Assembly: GCA_021796905.1 (NCBI GenBank)
Contig: JAKABK010000169.1
Location: 1-5,321, forward strand
Direction: 5' to 3'
Length of the DNA: 5,321 nucleotides
Source: Actinomycetes bacterium
GTDB taxonomy: Bacteria > Actinomycetota > Acidimicrobiia > Acidimicrobiales > Palsa-688
Shown here piece by piece: positions 1-5,321 of the stretch. The translations under genes were made by a program, and so were the position numbers. Each line of letters opens with the position of its first letter. The first letter of the stretch is position 1. The notes under the pieces were generated by a model. It was given only the letters and a program-made list of their open reading frames with translations, searched no databases and was not told the origin of the DNA.

Positions 1-2365
1 GGTGGGCGGGGCGGCGGTGGGCGGGGTGGTCGAGGGCCGGGCGTGCCGGGGGCGGGGGGATCGCCAGTCTGCGCTCCTCGCCGGCGGCGAGCTCGACGGC
101 CTCGTCGTAGTGGCGGAAAGCGACCGAGCGGCCGTCGTCCCAGCGGTAGCGGGCCTCCCCGGCGGCGATGTCGACCGCCAGCCTCCCGTCCTGCCAGAAG
201 ATGTTGAACCCGAGACCGCTGAGCGCCCCCGGCAGCCGGGGCCGGAACAGCAGGCCCGGCCCGTGGTCGCGCATCCCCCCGAAACCGAGCACCGCACCGA
301 GCCACGCCCCGGCCAGGGCGGCGAGGTGCAGCCCGTCGCGGGTGTTGCGCTCGAGGTCGTGGAGGTCCATCAGCGCCGCCTCGCCCCAGTAGTCGTAGGC
401 GAGGTCGACGTGCCCGGTCTCGACCGCGAGGATGCACTGGATCGCGGCGGACAGCGACGAGTCGCGCACCGTGATCGCCTCGTAGTAGGCGAAGTCGGCG
501 GCCTTCTGGGCGGGACTGAAACGGTCCCCGCAGGTGAGCATGGCGAGGACCAGATCGGCTTGTTTGACCACCTGTTTGCGGTACAGCTGCAGGTAGGGGT
601 GGTGCAGCATCAGCGGGTACTCGTCGGCGCCGGTCGAGTCGAAGTCCCAGCGCTCGTGGAGGGTGAAACCGTCCGACTGGGGGTGCACCCCCAGCTCCTC
701 GTCCCAGGGGACCCTCATCGCACTGGCCGCCCTCCGCCAGGCGAGCGGCTCGGCGGGGTCGACGCCCAGGGTCTCGGCCCGCCCGGGGTGGGCCTCGACG
801 GCGTCGGCGGCGACCGACAGGTTCCGGGCGGCCATCAGGTTGGTGTAGACGTTGTTGTCGGCGAGGGCGCTGTACTCGTCGGGGCCGGTGACCCCGTCGA
901 TCCGGAGCTCCCCGGCCTCGTCGAAGAAACCGGCCGACATCCACATCCGGGCGGTCTCGACGTAGATCTCGGTGGCGGTGTCGCGCTCGAAGTCGGTGTC
1001 GCCGGTCGCCGCCACGTAACGGCGGGCCGCGTCGGCGACATCCGCGTCGATGTGCAGCGCGGCCGAGCCCGCCGGCCAGTACGCGCTGCACTCCTCCCCG
1101 CCGATCGTCCGCCACGGGAACACCGCCCCCGCCAGGCGCAGCGCCCGGGCCCGGTCGCGCGCCGCCGGCAGGATGCTCTGGCGCCACCGCAGGGCGTCGG
1201 CGGCGGAGCGCGGCTCGGTGTAGGTGAGCACCGGCAGCACGTAGGTCTCGGTGTCCCAGAAGGCGTGCCCGTCGTAGCCGGGGCCGGTGAGCCCCTTGGC
1301 GGGGATCGCCCGCTGCTCGGAGCGGGCGCCGGCCTGGAGGATCTGGAACAACGCGAAACGGACCGCCTGCTGGATCTCGGCGTCGCCGTCGACGCGTACA
1401 TCGGAGCGTTCCCAGAAACGTTCCAGGTAGCTGCGCTGCTCGTCGACCAGCCCCTGCCAGCCGGTGTGGCGGGCGCCGCTCGCCGCCGCCCCCACCTGGT
1501 CGCGCATCGCCGGCACCGAACGAGCCGACGACCAGCCGTAGGTGAGGTACTTGACGATCCGCAACCGCCGGCCGGCGTCGAGGGTCGCGATGAAACGGGT
1601 GCGGCCGAGGTCCTCGTGGGCCATCGACTCGACGGTCGTGCCCTCGGGGCCCTCCCATTCGTGCTCCATGTGGGCGGCGAGCGTGAGCCCGCTCGCCCGG
1701 GTGCGGTGCACCAGGTGCACGGCGTCCCCGTGGACCGCGGCGTCGAGCATCTCGAGCGGCCGGTCGAGGACCGCCGCGACCCGCGGGTCGCCGGAGGTCG
1801 AGGGGACCTCCTCGTTGGCGACCAGCTCGGATTGCACCACCACCCGGACCTCGTCGTCGGTCGCCTCGACCTGGTAGCAGATCGCGACGACCGCCCGCTG
1901 CACGAGCGACACCAGCCTCGTCGAGCGCACCCGCACCCGGGAACCTCCCGGCGAGGTCCAGGTCACGTCGCGGCGCAGCACCCCGGCGCGCAGGTCGAGG
2001 ACCCGCTCGTGGGACTCGAGCTGGCCGTAGCGGACGTCGAAGGGCTCGTCGTCGACCAGCAGGCGGACCAGCTTGCCGTTGGTGACGTCGACGACGGTCT
2101 GGCCGGCCTCGGGGTAGCCGTAGCCCGCCTCGGCGTAGGGCAACGGCCGCGACTCGTAGAACCCGTTCAGGTAGGTGCCCGGCAACCCGAACGGCTCCCC
2201 CTCGTCGAGGTTCCCCCGCAGGCCGATGTGGCCGTTGCCGAGGGCGAAGACCGACTCGGCCTGGGCGAGACGGTCCAGGTCGAGACCGTCCTCGCGGACC
2301 TGCCAGCCGTCGGGCTCGAAGGGGCGTCCCCCGGCGGTGGGTTCCGCCGGTCCCGGCCGGCTCAT
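1..2365 (-). CDS. GH65 disaccharide phosphorylase (trehalose/maltose/kojibiose phosphorylase family), 3' end outside window
   Basis: Cytoplasmic enzyme expected to cleave an alpha-glucosyl disaccharide with inorganic phosphate, inverting configuration to give beta-glucose 1-phosphate plus glucose. Seen: 788 residues from the ATG at 2365. An N-terminal beta-sandwich (about 1-270) includes [12 protein letters not shown] and GTYLNGFYE. The catalytic (alpha/alpha)6 barrel (about 315-700) carries FWDTE (W370, D371), EEC at 424-426 and DGVTGPDEY, whose E497 matches the family's general-acid glutamate. RDSSLS (634-639) lies where the family binds phosphate. A C-terminal beta domain follows, then a Pro/Ala/His-rich tail. 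No stop is seen, but at 788 residues the family length (about 750-850) is nearly complete. The start is supported by a 4-bp ATGA overlap with the upstream mutase, implying one operon and translational coupling. No signal peptide. Substrate specificity cannot be assigned; the [10 protein letters not shown] segment looks like an actinobacterial subgroup usually annotated only as GH65. Confidence 0.93.
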   Translation of the reverse strand, partial: MSRPGPAEPTAGGRPFEPDGWQVREDGLDLDRLAQAESVFALGNGHIGLRGNLDEGEPFGLPGTYLNGFYESRPLPYAEAGYGYPEAGQTVVDVTNGKLVRLLVDDEPFDVRYGQLESHERVLDLRAGVLRRDVTWTSPGGSRVRVRSTRLVSLVQRAVVAICYQVEATDDEVRVVVQSELVANEEVPSTSGDPRVAAVLDRPLEMLDAAVHGDAVHLVHRTRASGLTLAAHMEHEWEGPEGTTVESMAHEDLGRTRFIATLDAGRRLRIVKYLTYGWSSARSVPAMRDQVGAAASGARHTGWQGLVDEQRSYLERFWERSDVRVDGDAEIQQAVRFALFQILQAGARSEQRAIPAKGLTGPGYDGHAFWDTETYVLPVLTYTEPRSAADALRWRQSILPAARDRARALRLAGAVFPWRTIGGEECSAYWPAGSAALHIDADVADAARRYVAATGDTDFERDTATEIYVETARMWMSAGFFDEAGELRIDGVTGPDEYSALADNNVYTNLMAARNLSVAADAVEAHPGRAETLGVDPAEPLAWRRAASAMRVPWDEELGVHPQSDGFTLHERWDFDSTGADEYPLMLHHPYLQLYRKQVVKQADLVLAMLTCGDRFSPAQKAADFAYYEAITVRDSSLSAAIQCILAVETGHVDLAYDYWGEAALMDLHDLERNTRDGLHLAALAGAWLGAVLGFGGMRDHGPGLLFRPRLPGALSGLGFNIFWQDGRLAVDIAAGEARYRWDDGRSVAFRHYDEAVELAAGEERRLAIPPPPARPALDHPAHRRPAH
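4..26 (+). repeat. Short direct repeat with G-quadruplex-compatible G tracts
   Basis: The 11-mer GGTGGGCGGGG occurs at 1-11 and 16-26. Its four G tracts (4-6, 8-11, 19-21, 23-26) have spacers of 1, 7 and 1 nt, which fits the usual G3+N1-7 quadruplex rule. More G tracts follow at 48-52 and 54-59. The repeat lies inside the 3' part of the phosphorylase gene, on the strand opposite its coding strand, and is five codons out of phase with itself, so it encodes two PAH units in the protein tail. It may be no more than low-complexity coding sequence. Confidence 0.45.
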
Positions 2366-3117
2366 CGCCCGAGCAGCTCGGCGAGGTCGCCGACCACCAC
2401 GGTCGCGCCGTGGGCGGCGAGCGCGTCGCGTTGCCCGACCCGGTCCACCCCGACCACCGCGGCGAAATGCCCCGCCTTCCCCGCCTCGACCCCGGCGAGG
2501 GCGTCCTCGAAGATCGCGGCCTCGCCCGGGTCGACCCCGAGGCGGCGGGCGGCCTCCAGGTAGGTGTCGGGCGAGGGTTTGCCGTCGAGGCCGGCCTCGG
2601 CGGCGACCACCCCGTCGACGCGCACCTCGAGCAGCGGCGCCAGGACGGTCACCTCCACCACCTCGGCGGTGTTCTCGCTCGACGAGACCACCGCGGTGCG
2701 CATCCCGGCGGCCCGTACCGCCTCCAGGTACCGCCGGGACCCGTCGAAGACCTCCACCCCCTCGGAGCGGATCCGGGCGAGGAGCAGCTCGTTCTTTCGG
2801 TTGCCGAGACCGTGGACGGTCTCTTGCTCGGGCGGGTCGTCGGGGTCCCCCTCGGGCAGCTCGATACCCCGGGAGGCCAGGAAGTCCCGGACCCCGTCGG
2901 CGCGGGGCTTGCCGTCGACGTAGGCGTCGTAGTCCCCCTCGGGGTCGAACTCCTCGAGGCGGCCGTCCCCGCCGCGTTCGCGTCGGCGGCCGAGGTACTG
3001 GTCGAAGGTGTCCTTCCACGCCCGGGCGTGCAGCGACGCGGTGTCGGTGAGCACCCCGTCCAGGTCGAACAGGCAGGCGCTGACCCGGTCGGGAAGTCCG
3101 AGCACGGCCCGGTACAT
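2362..3117 (-). CDS. Beta-phosphoglucomutase-like HAD-superfamily protein
   Basis: Expected to convert beta-glucose 1-phosphate to glucose 6-phosphate in the cytoplasm, feeding the product of the adjacent phosphorylase into glycolysis. Seen: 251 residues with all four HAD motifs. FDLDGVL gives nucleophile D18 and acid/base D20; VVSSSEN gives motif II S145; DGKPSPD gives motif III K180; FEDALAG gives motif IV E204/D205. The helical cap (about 30-125) is longer than in the short lactococcal-type enzyme and contains [15 protein letters not shown] and GLGNRKN in place of the usual LKGxSR loop. It resembles the mycobacterial Rv3400-type group. ATG 3117 is chosen because HAD motif I follows at the usual distance; extending upstream would run antisense through the transporter gene. 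The only ribosome-site candidate is a G run abutting the ATG; GTG 3105 is an alternative start. The stop overlaps the phosphorylase start by 4 bp. A related HAD phosphatase activity is possible, but the GH65 neighbour favours mutase. Confidence 0.88.
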   Translation of the reverse strand: MYRAVLGLPDRVSACLFDLDGVLTDTASLHARAWKDTFDQYLGRRRERGGDGRLEEFDPEGDYDAYVDGKPRADGVRDFLASRGIELPEGDPDDPPEQETVHGLGNRKNELLLARIRSEGVEVFDGSRRYLEAVRAAGMRTAVVSSSENTAEVVEVTVLAPLLEVRVDGVVAAEAGLDGKPSPDTYLEAARRLGVDPGEAAIFEDALAGVEAGKAGHFAAVVGVDRVGQRDALAAHGATVVVGDLAELLGR

Positions 3118-3148
3118 ACCCCCCGCCGGGTGGTCCCCAACCGCCGCC

Positions 3149-3170
3149 ACCCGACCCCACCGGGTCGGGT
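3149..3170. promoter_or_regulatory. Perfect 9-bp inverted repeat in divergent promoter, candidate operator
   Basis: ACCCGACCC (3149-3157) and GGGTCGGGT (3162-3170) are perfect reverse complements separated by CACC. The repeat sits in the 78-bp gap between the divergent mutase and transporter genes. Relative to the predicted plus-strand start at 3196 it spans about -47 to -26, overlapping the expected -35 zone. Relative to the minus-strand promoter candidate it would lie just inside the transcribed leader. That placement suits a repressor site acting on both genes; an RNA hairpin in the mutase leader is the alternative. No regulator gene is in the window. Confidence 0.4.
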
Positions 3171-3183
3171 CGGGGTGGACCGC

Positions 3184-3189
3184 TAGGGT
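3184..3189 (+). promoter_or_regulatory. -10-like hexamer for a leaderless transporter mRNA
   Basis: TAGGGT fits the actinobacterial -10 pattern TAnnnT. Six bases separate it from GTG 3196, so transcription would begin at or next to the G of the start codon. This is the usual geometry of leaderless actinobacterial genes, and the lack of a Shine-Dalgarno sequence before that GTG agrees. No convincing -35 hexamer is visible about 17-18 bp upstream. Confidence 0.5.
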
Positions 3190-3190
3190 A
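3185..3190 (-). promoter_or_regulatory. -10-like hexamer for the mutase-phosphorylase operon
   Basis: Read on the minus strand, 3190 to 3185 is TACCCT, again TAnnnT, and it overlaps the plus-strand -10 candidate. Transcription would start near 3178 and leave a leader of about 60 nt containing the inverted repeat. The -35 region would fall inside the transporter coding sequence. Short AT-containing hexamers arise by chance, and the overlap with the opposite -10 means both may not be real. Confidence 0.25.
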
Positions 3191-3195
3191 CCGGG

Positions 3196-4470
3196 GTGAG
3201 CAGCGACCCCCGCGGCGACCCACCCGGCGAGGCGCCGGGGCCGGCGGGGGCCGCTCGGGCGAACCGGGTGTCGCCGCTTCGCTTCGTGCTCGGTTTCGGG
3301 CTGGTGTCGATGATGGCCGACTTCGTCTACGAGGGCGCCCGGGCGGTGATCGGCCCGTACCTCGCCACGCTCGGGGCGTCGGCTGCGTTGGTGGGGGTGG
3401 TCAGCGGAGCGGGCGAGGCGGTCGCGTTGGTGCTCCGGATGGTGACCGGGCGGATCTCGGACCGCACCGGCCGGCACTGGGCGCTGTCGATCGGCGGCTA
3501 CGCCATCACCGTCGTGTCGGTCCCGCTGCTCGCGCTCAGCGGGCCGCTCTGGTCCGCGGTCACCCTCACCGTCTCGGAGCGCTTCGGCAAGGCGGTGCGC
3601 ACCCCGGCGCGCGACACGATGCTCGCGCAGGCCGGCGTGTCGCTCGGTCGTGGCTGGGCGTTCGCGCTCCACGAGGCGCTCGACCAGACCGGGGCGCTCG
3701 CCGGCCCGTTGCTCGTCGCGGCGCTCCTGGCGCTCACCGGCAGCTACCGGGACGGTTTCGCGGTGCTCGCCGCCCCCGGTGTCGTCGCCCTGGTCCTCGT
3801 CGCGCGCCTCGCGACCCGGGCGCCGGTGCCGGCCGCCTACGACCCCGGCTCCGGCCCGCGCCGGTCGAAGGCGGGCAGCCAGCAGGTCCACCTGGCGGGG
3901 TTCTCACGGAGGTTCTGGCACTACGCCGCCTTCAGCGGCCTGTCGGTGGCCGGCTACGCCACCTTCGCCGTGCTCTCCTACCACCTCCAGGTCCGTCACG
4001 TGCTGCCGGTCGCGGAGATCCCGCTCGTCTACGCCGTGGCGATGGCGGCAGCCGCGCTGGTCGCGCTGGTGGCGGGGAGGCTCTACGACCGGGTCGGCCT
4101 TCGCGGGCTGCTGGCGCTGCCGCCGCTCGCCGCCGCGGTCCCGTTCCTGTCGTTCTCGCTGTCGCCGGCGCTGGTCTTCGCCGGCGGGGCGGTGTGGGGG
4201 GCGGCGATGGGCCTGCACGAGTCGACCATGCGCGCCGCGGTCGCCGACCTCGTGGACCCGGATCGTCGCGGCGCGGGTTACGGCACCTTCACCGCGCTCT
4301 ACGGCGCCGCGTGGCTTGCCGGCAGCGCGACGATCGGGGCTCTCTACGGGTACTCGATCGACGCCGCCGTCATCTTCACCGTCGTCATGCAGGCCCTCGC
4401 CCTCGGCGCGTTCGTCCCCCTCCTCCGGACCGGACCGCCTGCTGTGACCGGCGCGCCCGGCCGGAGCTGA
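3196..4470 (+). CDS. MFS transporter, 12-helix type, substrate unknown
   Basis: Integral inner-membrane secondary transporter of the major facilitator superfamily, presumably an antiporter or symporter. Seen: 424 residues, alternating hydrophobic segments consistent with 12 helices in two halves, and a polar cytoplasmic loop at about 205-240. The MFS motif-A-like loop GRISDRTGR (85-93) follows helix 2, with its degenerate counterpart GRLYDRVG (294-301) in the second half. Charged residues lie in or near membrane segments: D42, E46 and R49 around helix 1, then E128, R135, R139 and D163. These, with [18 protein letters not shown], typify an uncharacterised bacterial MFS group. Residues 1-27 are a Gly/Pro-rich cytoplasmic tail without a signal peptide. 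GTG 3196 fits the -10 spacing; GTG 3268 is possible, while ATG 3310 would cut into helix 1. Divergent from the sugar pair, so sugar or glycoside transport or efflux is a guess from context only. Confidence 0.9.
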   Translation: MSSDPRGDPPGEAPGPAGAARANRVSPLRFVLGFGLVSMMADFVYEGARAVIGPYLATLGASAALVGVVSGAGEAVALVLRMVTGRISDRTGRHWALSIGGYAITVVSVPLLALSGPLWSAVTLTVSERFGKAVRTPARDTMLAQAGVSLGRGWAFALHEALDQTGALAGPLLVAALLALTGSYRDGFAVLAAPGVVALVLVARLATRAPVPAAYDPGSGPRRSKAGSQQVHLAGFSRRFWHYAAFSGLSVAGYATFAVLSYHLQVRHVLPVAEIPLVYAVAMAAAALVALVAGRLYDRVGLRGLLALPPLAAAVPFLSFSLSPALVFAGGAVWGAAMGLHESTMRAAVADLVDPDRRGAGYGTFTALYGAAWLAGSATIGALYGYSIDAAVIFTVVMQALALGAFVPLLRTGPPAVTGAPGRS

Positions 4471-4478
4471 CCGGGCGC
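4453..4478 (+). terminator. GC hairpin spanning the transporter stop codon
   Basis: GCGCCCGG (4453-4460) pairs perfectly with CCGGGCGC (4471-4478) across a 10-nt loop that holds the TGA stop at 4468-4470. No U tract follows, so this would be a tail-less hairpin of the kind often proposed in actinobacteria. A 10-bp palindrome, ACGCCGGCGT, follows at 4481-4490. GC-rich sequence forms such stems easily, so the function is uncertain. Confidence 0.4.
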
Positions 4479-4760
4479 CCACGCCGGCGTCGGGGACCAC
4501 GGCCCGAGCGCTGGCGTGCCCGGCGGTCCTCCCCGGCCCGAGGCATCTTCGGGCGGTCGGCCATCAGCTCGGCACGGGCCCGGATAGGGCCGCCGGGACC
4601 TGGGGCCGCGCGGTCAGGTCGCCACCGCTACCTCGGGCACCTGCGTCACGTTCCTCCAACTTCTGCTTCGACTTCTACCGGCCCGTCAGCCGATGGCGCC
4701 CCCGGTCGCTCACCGTGCGCCGGGTCGGCGCTCCGGGCCGGAGACACCCCGGGAGGCAAC
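4471..4760. other. Convergent non-coding gap
   Basis: These 290 bp separate the 3' ends of the transporter (plus) and the acyl-CoA dehydrogenase (minus). I find no supported gene. Contents are hairpins or palindromes at 4453-4478, 4481-4490, 4536-4554, 4577-4591 (GGCCC/GGGCC, loop GGATA) and 4731-4743 (CTCCGG-G-CCGGAG), plus a lower-GC patch at about 4646-4679. The patch has CTTC three times at 6-bp spacing (4660, 4666, 4672). It probably serves transcription termination from both sides. No tRNA cloverleaf or long repeat was recognised. Confidence 0.6.
4536..4554. terminator. Candidate terminator hairpin in the convergent gap
   Basis: GCCCGA (4536-4541) pairs with TCGGGC (4549-4554). In plus-strand RNA a G-U pair (4542/4548) extends this to 7 bp with a 5-nt loop, GCAUC. 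No U tract follows on either strand. It lies 66 bp past the transporter stop and over 200 bp past the dehydrogenase stop, so it is likelier to act on the transporter transcript. Confidence 0.35.
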
Positions 4761-5321
4761 CTAGCCGAGCAGTTTCCTCGCCACCACGACCCGCTGGATC
4801 TGGTTGGTCCCCTCGTAGATCTGGGTGATCTTGGCGTCGCGCATCATCCGCTCGAGCGGGAAGTCCTGGGTGTAGCCGTAGCCGCCGAGGAGCTGGACCC
4901 CGTCGACGGCGACCTGCATCGCGGTGTCCCCGGCGAAACATTTCGCGGTGGCGCCGGCCATGGTCAGCTCCCCGTCGGGATCCCCCTCGTCGGCGATGGC
5001 GCACGCCTTGTAGGTGAGGAGTCGGGCGGCCTCGGTCCGCATCGCCATGTCGGCGATCATGAACTGCAATCCCTGCAGCTCGGCGATCGGCCGGCCGAAC
5101 GCCTGGCGATGCTTCAGGTACGGCCCGGCGACGTCGATCACGCCTTGCGCGATGCCGACCGCCTGGGCGGCGATCCCGGTACGGCTCCGGTCGAGGGTGT
5201 GCATGGCGATCCTGAAGCCCTGCCCCTCCTCCCCGATCCGGTTCGCTGCCGGCACCCGCACCCCGTCGAGGATCACCTCCCGGGTCGGACTGCCCCGCAT
5301 GCCGAGCTTCTTCTCGAGCTT
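4761..5321 (-). CDS. Acyl-CoA dehydrogenase, C-terminal half, 5' end outside window
   Basis: FAD-dependent enzyme that introduces the alpha,beta double bond into acyl-CoA and passes electrons to electron-transfer flavoprotein, in fatty acid or branched-chain amino acid breakdown. Seen: 186 codons open to the right edge, ending at TAG 4763-4761. The family is about 380-390 residues, so the second half is present. Numbered from the window edge: the end of the middle beta domain (about 1-30, including GSPTRE), then the C-terminal helical bundle. RQAFG (72-76) and Q83 match FAD/dimer contacts, GGYGY (146-150) matches the cofactor loop, and [20 protein letters not shown] follows. E170 of YEGT is the catalytic base position of short/medium-chain and FadE25-like enzymes; isovaleryl-type enzymes place it elsewhere. 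The true start is upstream of the window; the Met codon at 5300 is internal. It converges on the transporter and shows no functional link to it. Confidence 0.93.
   Translation of the reverse strand, partial: KLEKKLGMRGSPTREVILDGVRVPAANRIGEEGQGFRIAMHTLDRSRTGIAAQAVGIAQGVIDVAGPYLKHRQAFGRPIAELQGLQFMIADMAMRTEAARLLTYKACAIADEGDPDGELTMAGATAKCFAGDTAMQVAVDGVQLLGGYGYTQDFPLERMMRDAKITQIYEGTNQIQRVVVARKLLG

Noticed and set aside
835..1401. Minus-strand 188-codon frame overlapping the phosphorylase
   Set aside because: It is another frame of the same strand as GH65, with low-complexity Ser/Arg/Pro/Thr composition. The GH65 frame here holds the catalytic GPDE and FWDTE motifs.
2175..3186. Plus-strand frames of 291 and 258 codons (2175-3050, 2410-3186) opposite the mutase
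   Set aside because: Arg/Pro- or Gly/Val-rich translations with no recognisable domain; the minus strand carries all four HAD motifs here.
3118..3891. Upstream in-frame extension of the mutase to an ATG at 3891
   Set aside because: The extra 258 residues lie in register antisense to the transporter gene, are Arg/Pro/Gly/His-rich without any fold signature, and would place HAD motif I far from the N terminus.
3650..4500. Frames overlapping the transporter (plus 3650-4447, minus 3904-4500)
   Set aside because: Arg/Ser/Pro-rich or charged low-complexity shadows of a clear MFS gene with helices and motif A.
4614..4649. 11-codon minus-strand ORF (GTG 4649 to TGA) after GGAGG
   Set aside because: Spacing of 3 nt from GGAGG to GTG is too short for efficient initiation, the peptide is featureless, and no gene follows it on that strand.
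4471..4760. tRNA, riboswitch or mobile-element remnant in the convergent gap
   Set aside because: No acceptor-stem pairing with a T-loop signature, no conserved aptamer core, and no terminal repeats or transposase fragment could be seen by eye.
4675..5004. Minus-strand 109-codon frame overlapping the acyl-CoA dehydrogenase
   Set aside because: Arg-rich shadow; the dehydrogenase frame is conserved through YEGTNQIQ to its stop at 4761.

Overview
This is very GC-rich DNA with strong G/C third-position bias. It has an apparently leaderless GTG start, and its protein families read like actinobacterial versions (a paired sugar phosphorylase and HAD phosphoglucomutase, and a FadE-like acyl-CoA dehydrogenase). 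A high-GC actinobacterium is the best guess; genus and species cannot be read from the sequence.

Layout. (1) Positions 1-2365, minus strand: a glycoside hydrolase family 65 (GH65) disaccharide phosphorylase, running off the left edge with nearly the whole protein present (788 residues). (2) Positions 2362-3117, minus strand: a 251-residue HAD-superfamily beta-phosphoglucomutase, upstream of the phosphorylase and joined to it by a 4-bp ATGA stop/start overlap. (3) Positions 3118-3195: a 78-bp divergent intergenic region with a perfect 9-bp inverted repeat and overlapping -10-like hexamers on both strands. (4) Positions 3196-4470, plus strand: a 424-residue major facilitator superfamily (MFS) membrane transporter, probably translated from a leaderless mRNA. 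(5) Positions 4471-4760: a convergent non-coding gap with GC-rich hairpins and a small lower-GC island. (6) Positions 4761-5321, minus strand: the C-terminal half of an acyl-CoA dehydrogenase, entering from the right edge.

How the genes fit together. The phosphorylase should split an alpha-linked glucosyl disaccharide (trehalose, maltose, kojibiose or similar; not resolved) with phosphate, releasing beta-glucose 1-phosphate. The mutase should convert that to glucose 6-phosphate for central metabolism. The divergent MFS protein shares a promoter region with this pair, but nothing in its sequence shows that it carries their substrate. The acyl-CoA dehydrogenase is an unrelated convergent neighbour.

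The long plus-strand reading frame opposite the phosphorylase (2-2563) is a shadow. It lies codon-for-codon in register with the real minus-strand gene and stays open because that gene avoids TTA, CTA and TCA codons. I see no CRISPR array, mobile element, tRNA or rRNA, and no clearly novel system. The best leads are the operator-like inverted repeat in the divergent promoter, the non-canonical cap of the mutase, and the uncharacterised transporter beside them.
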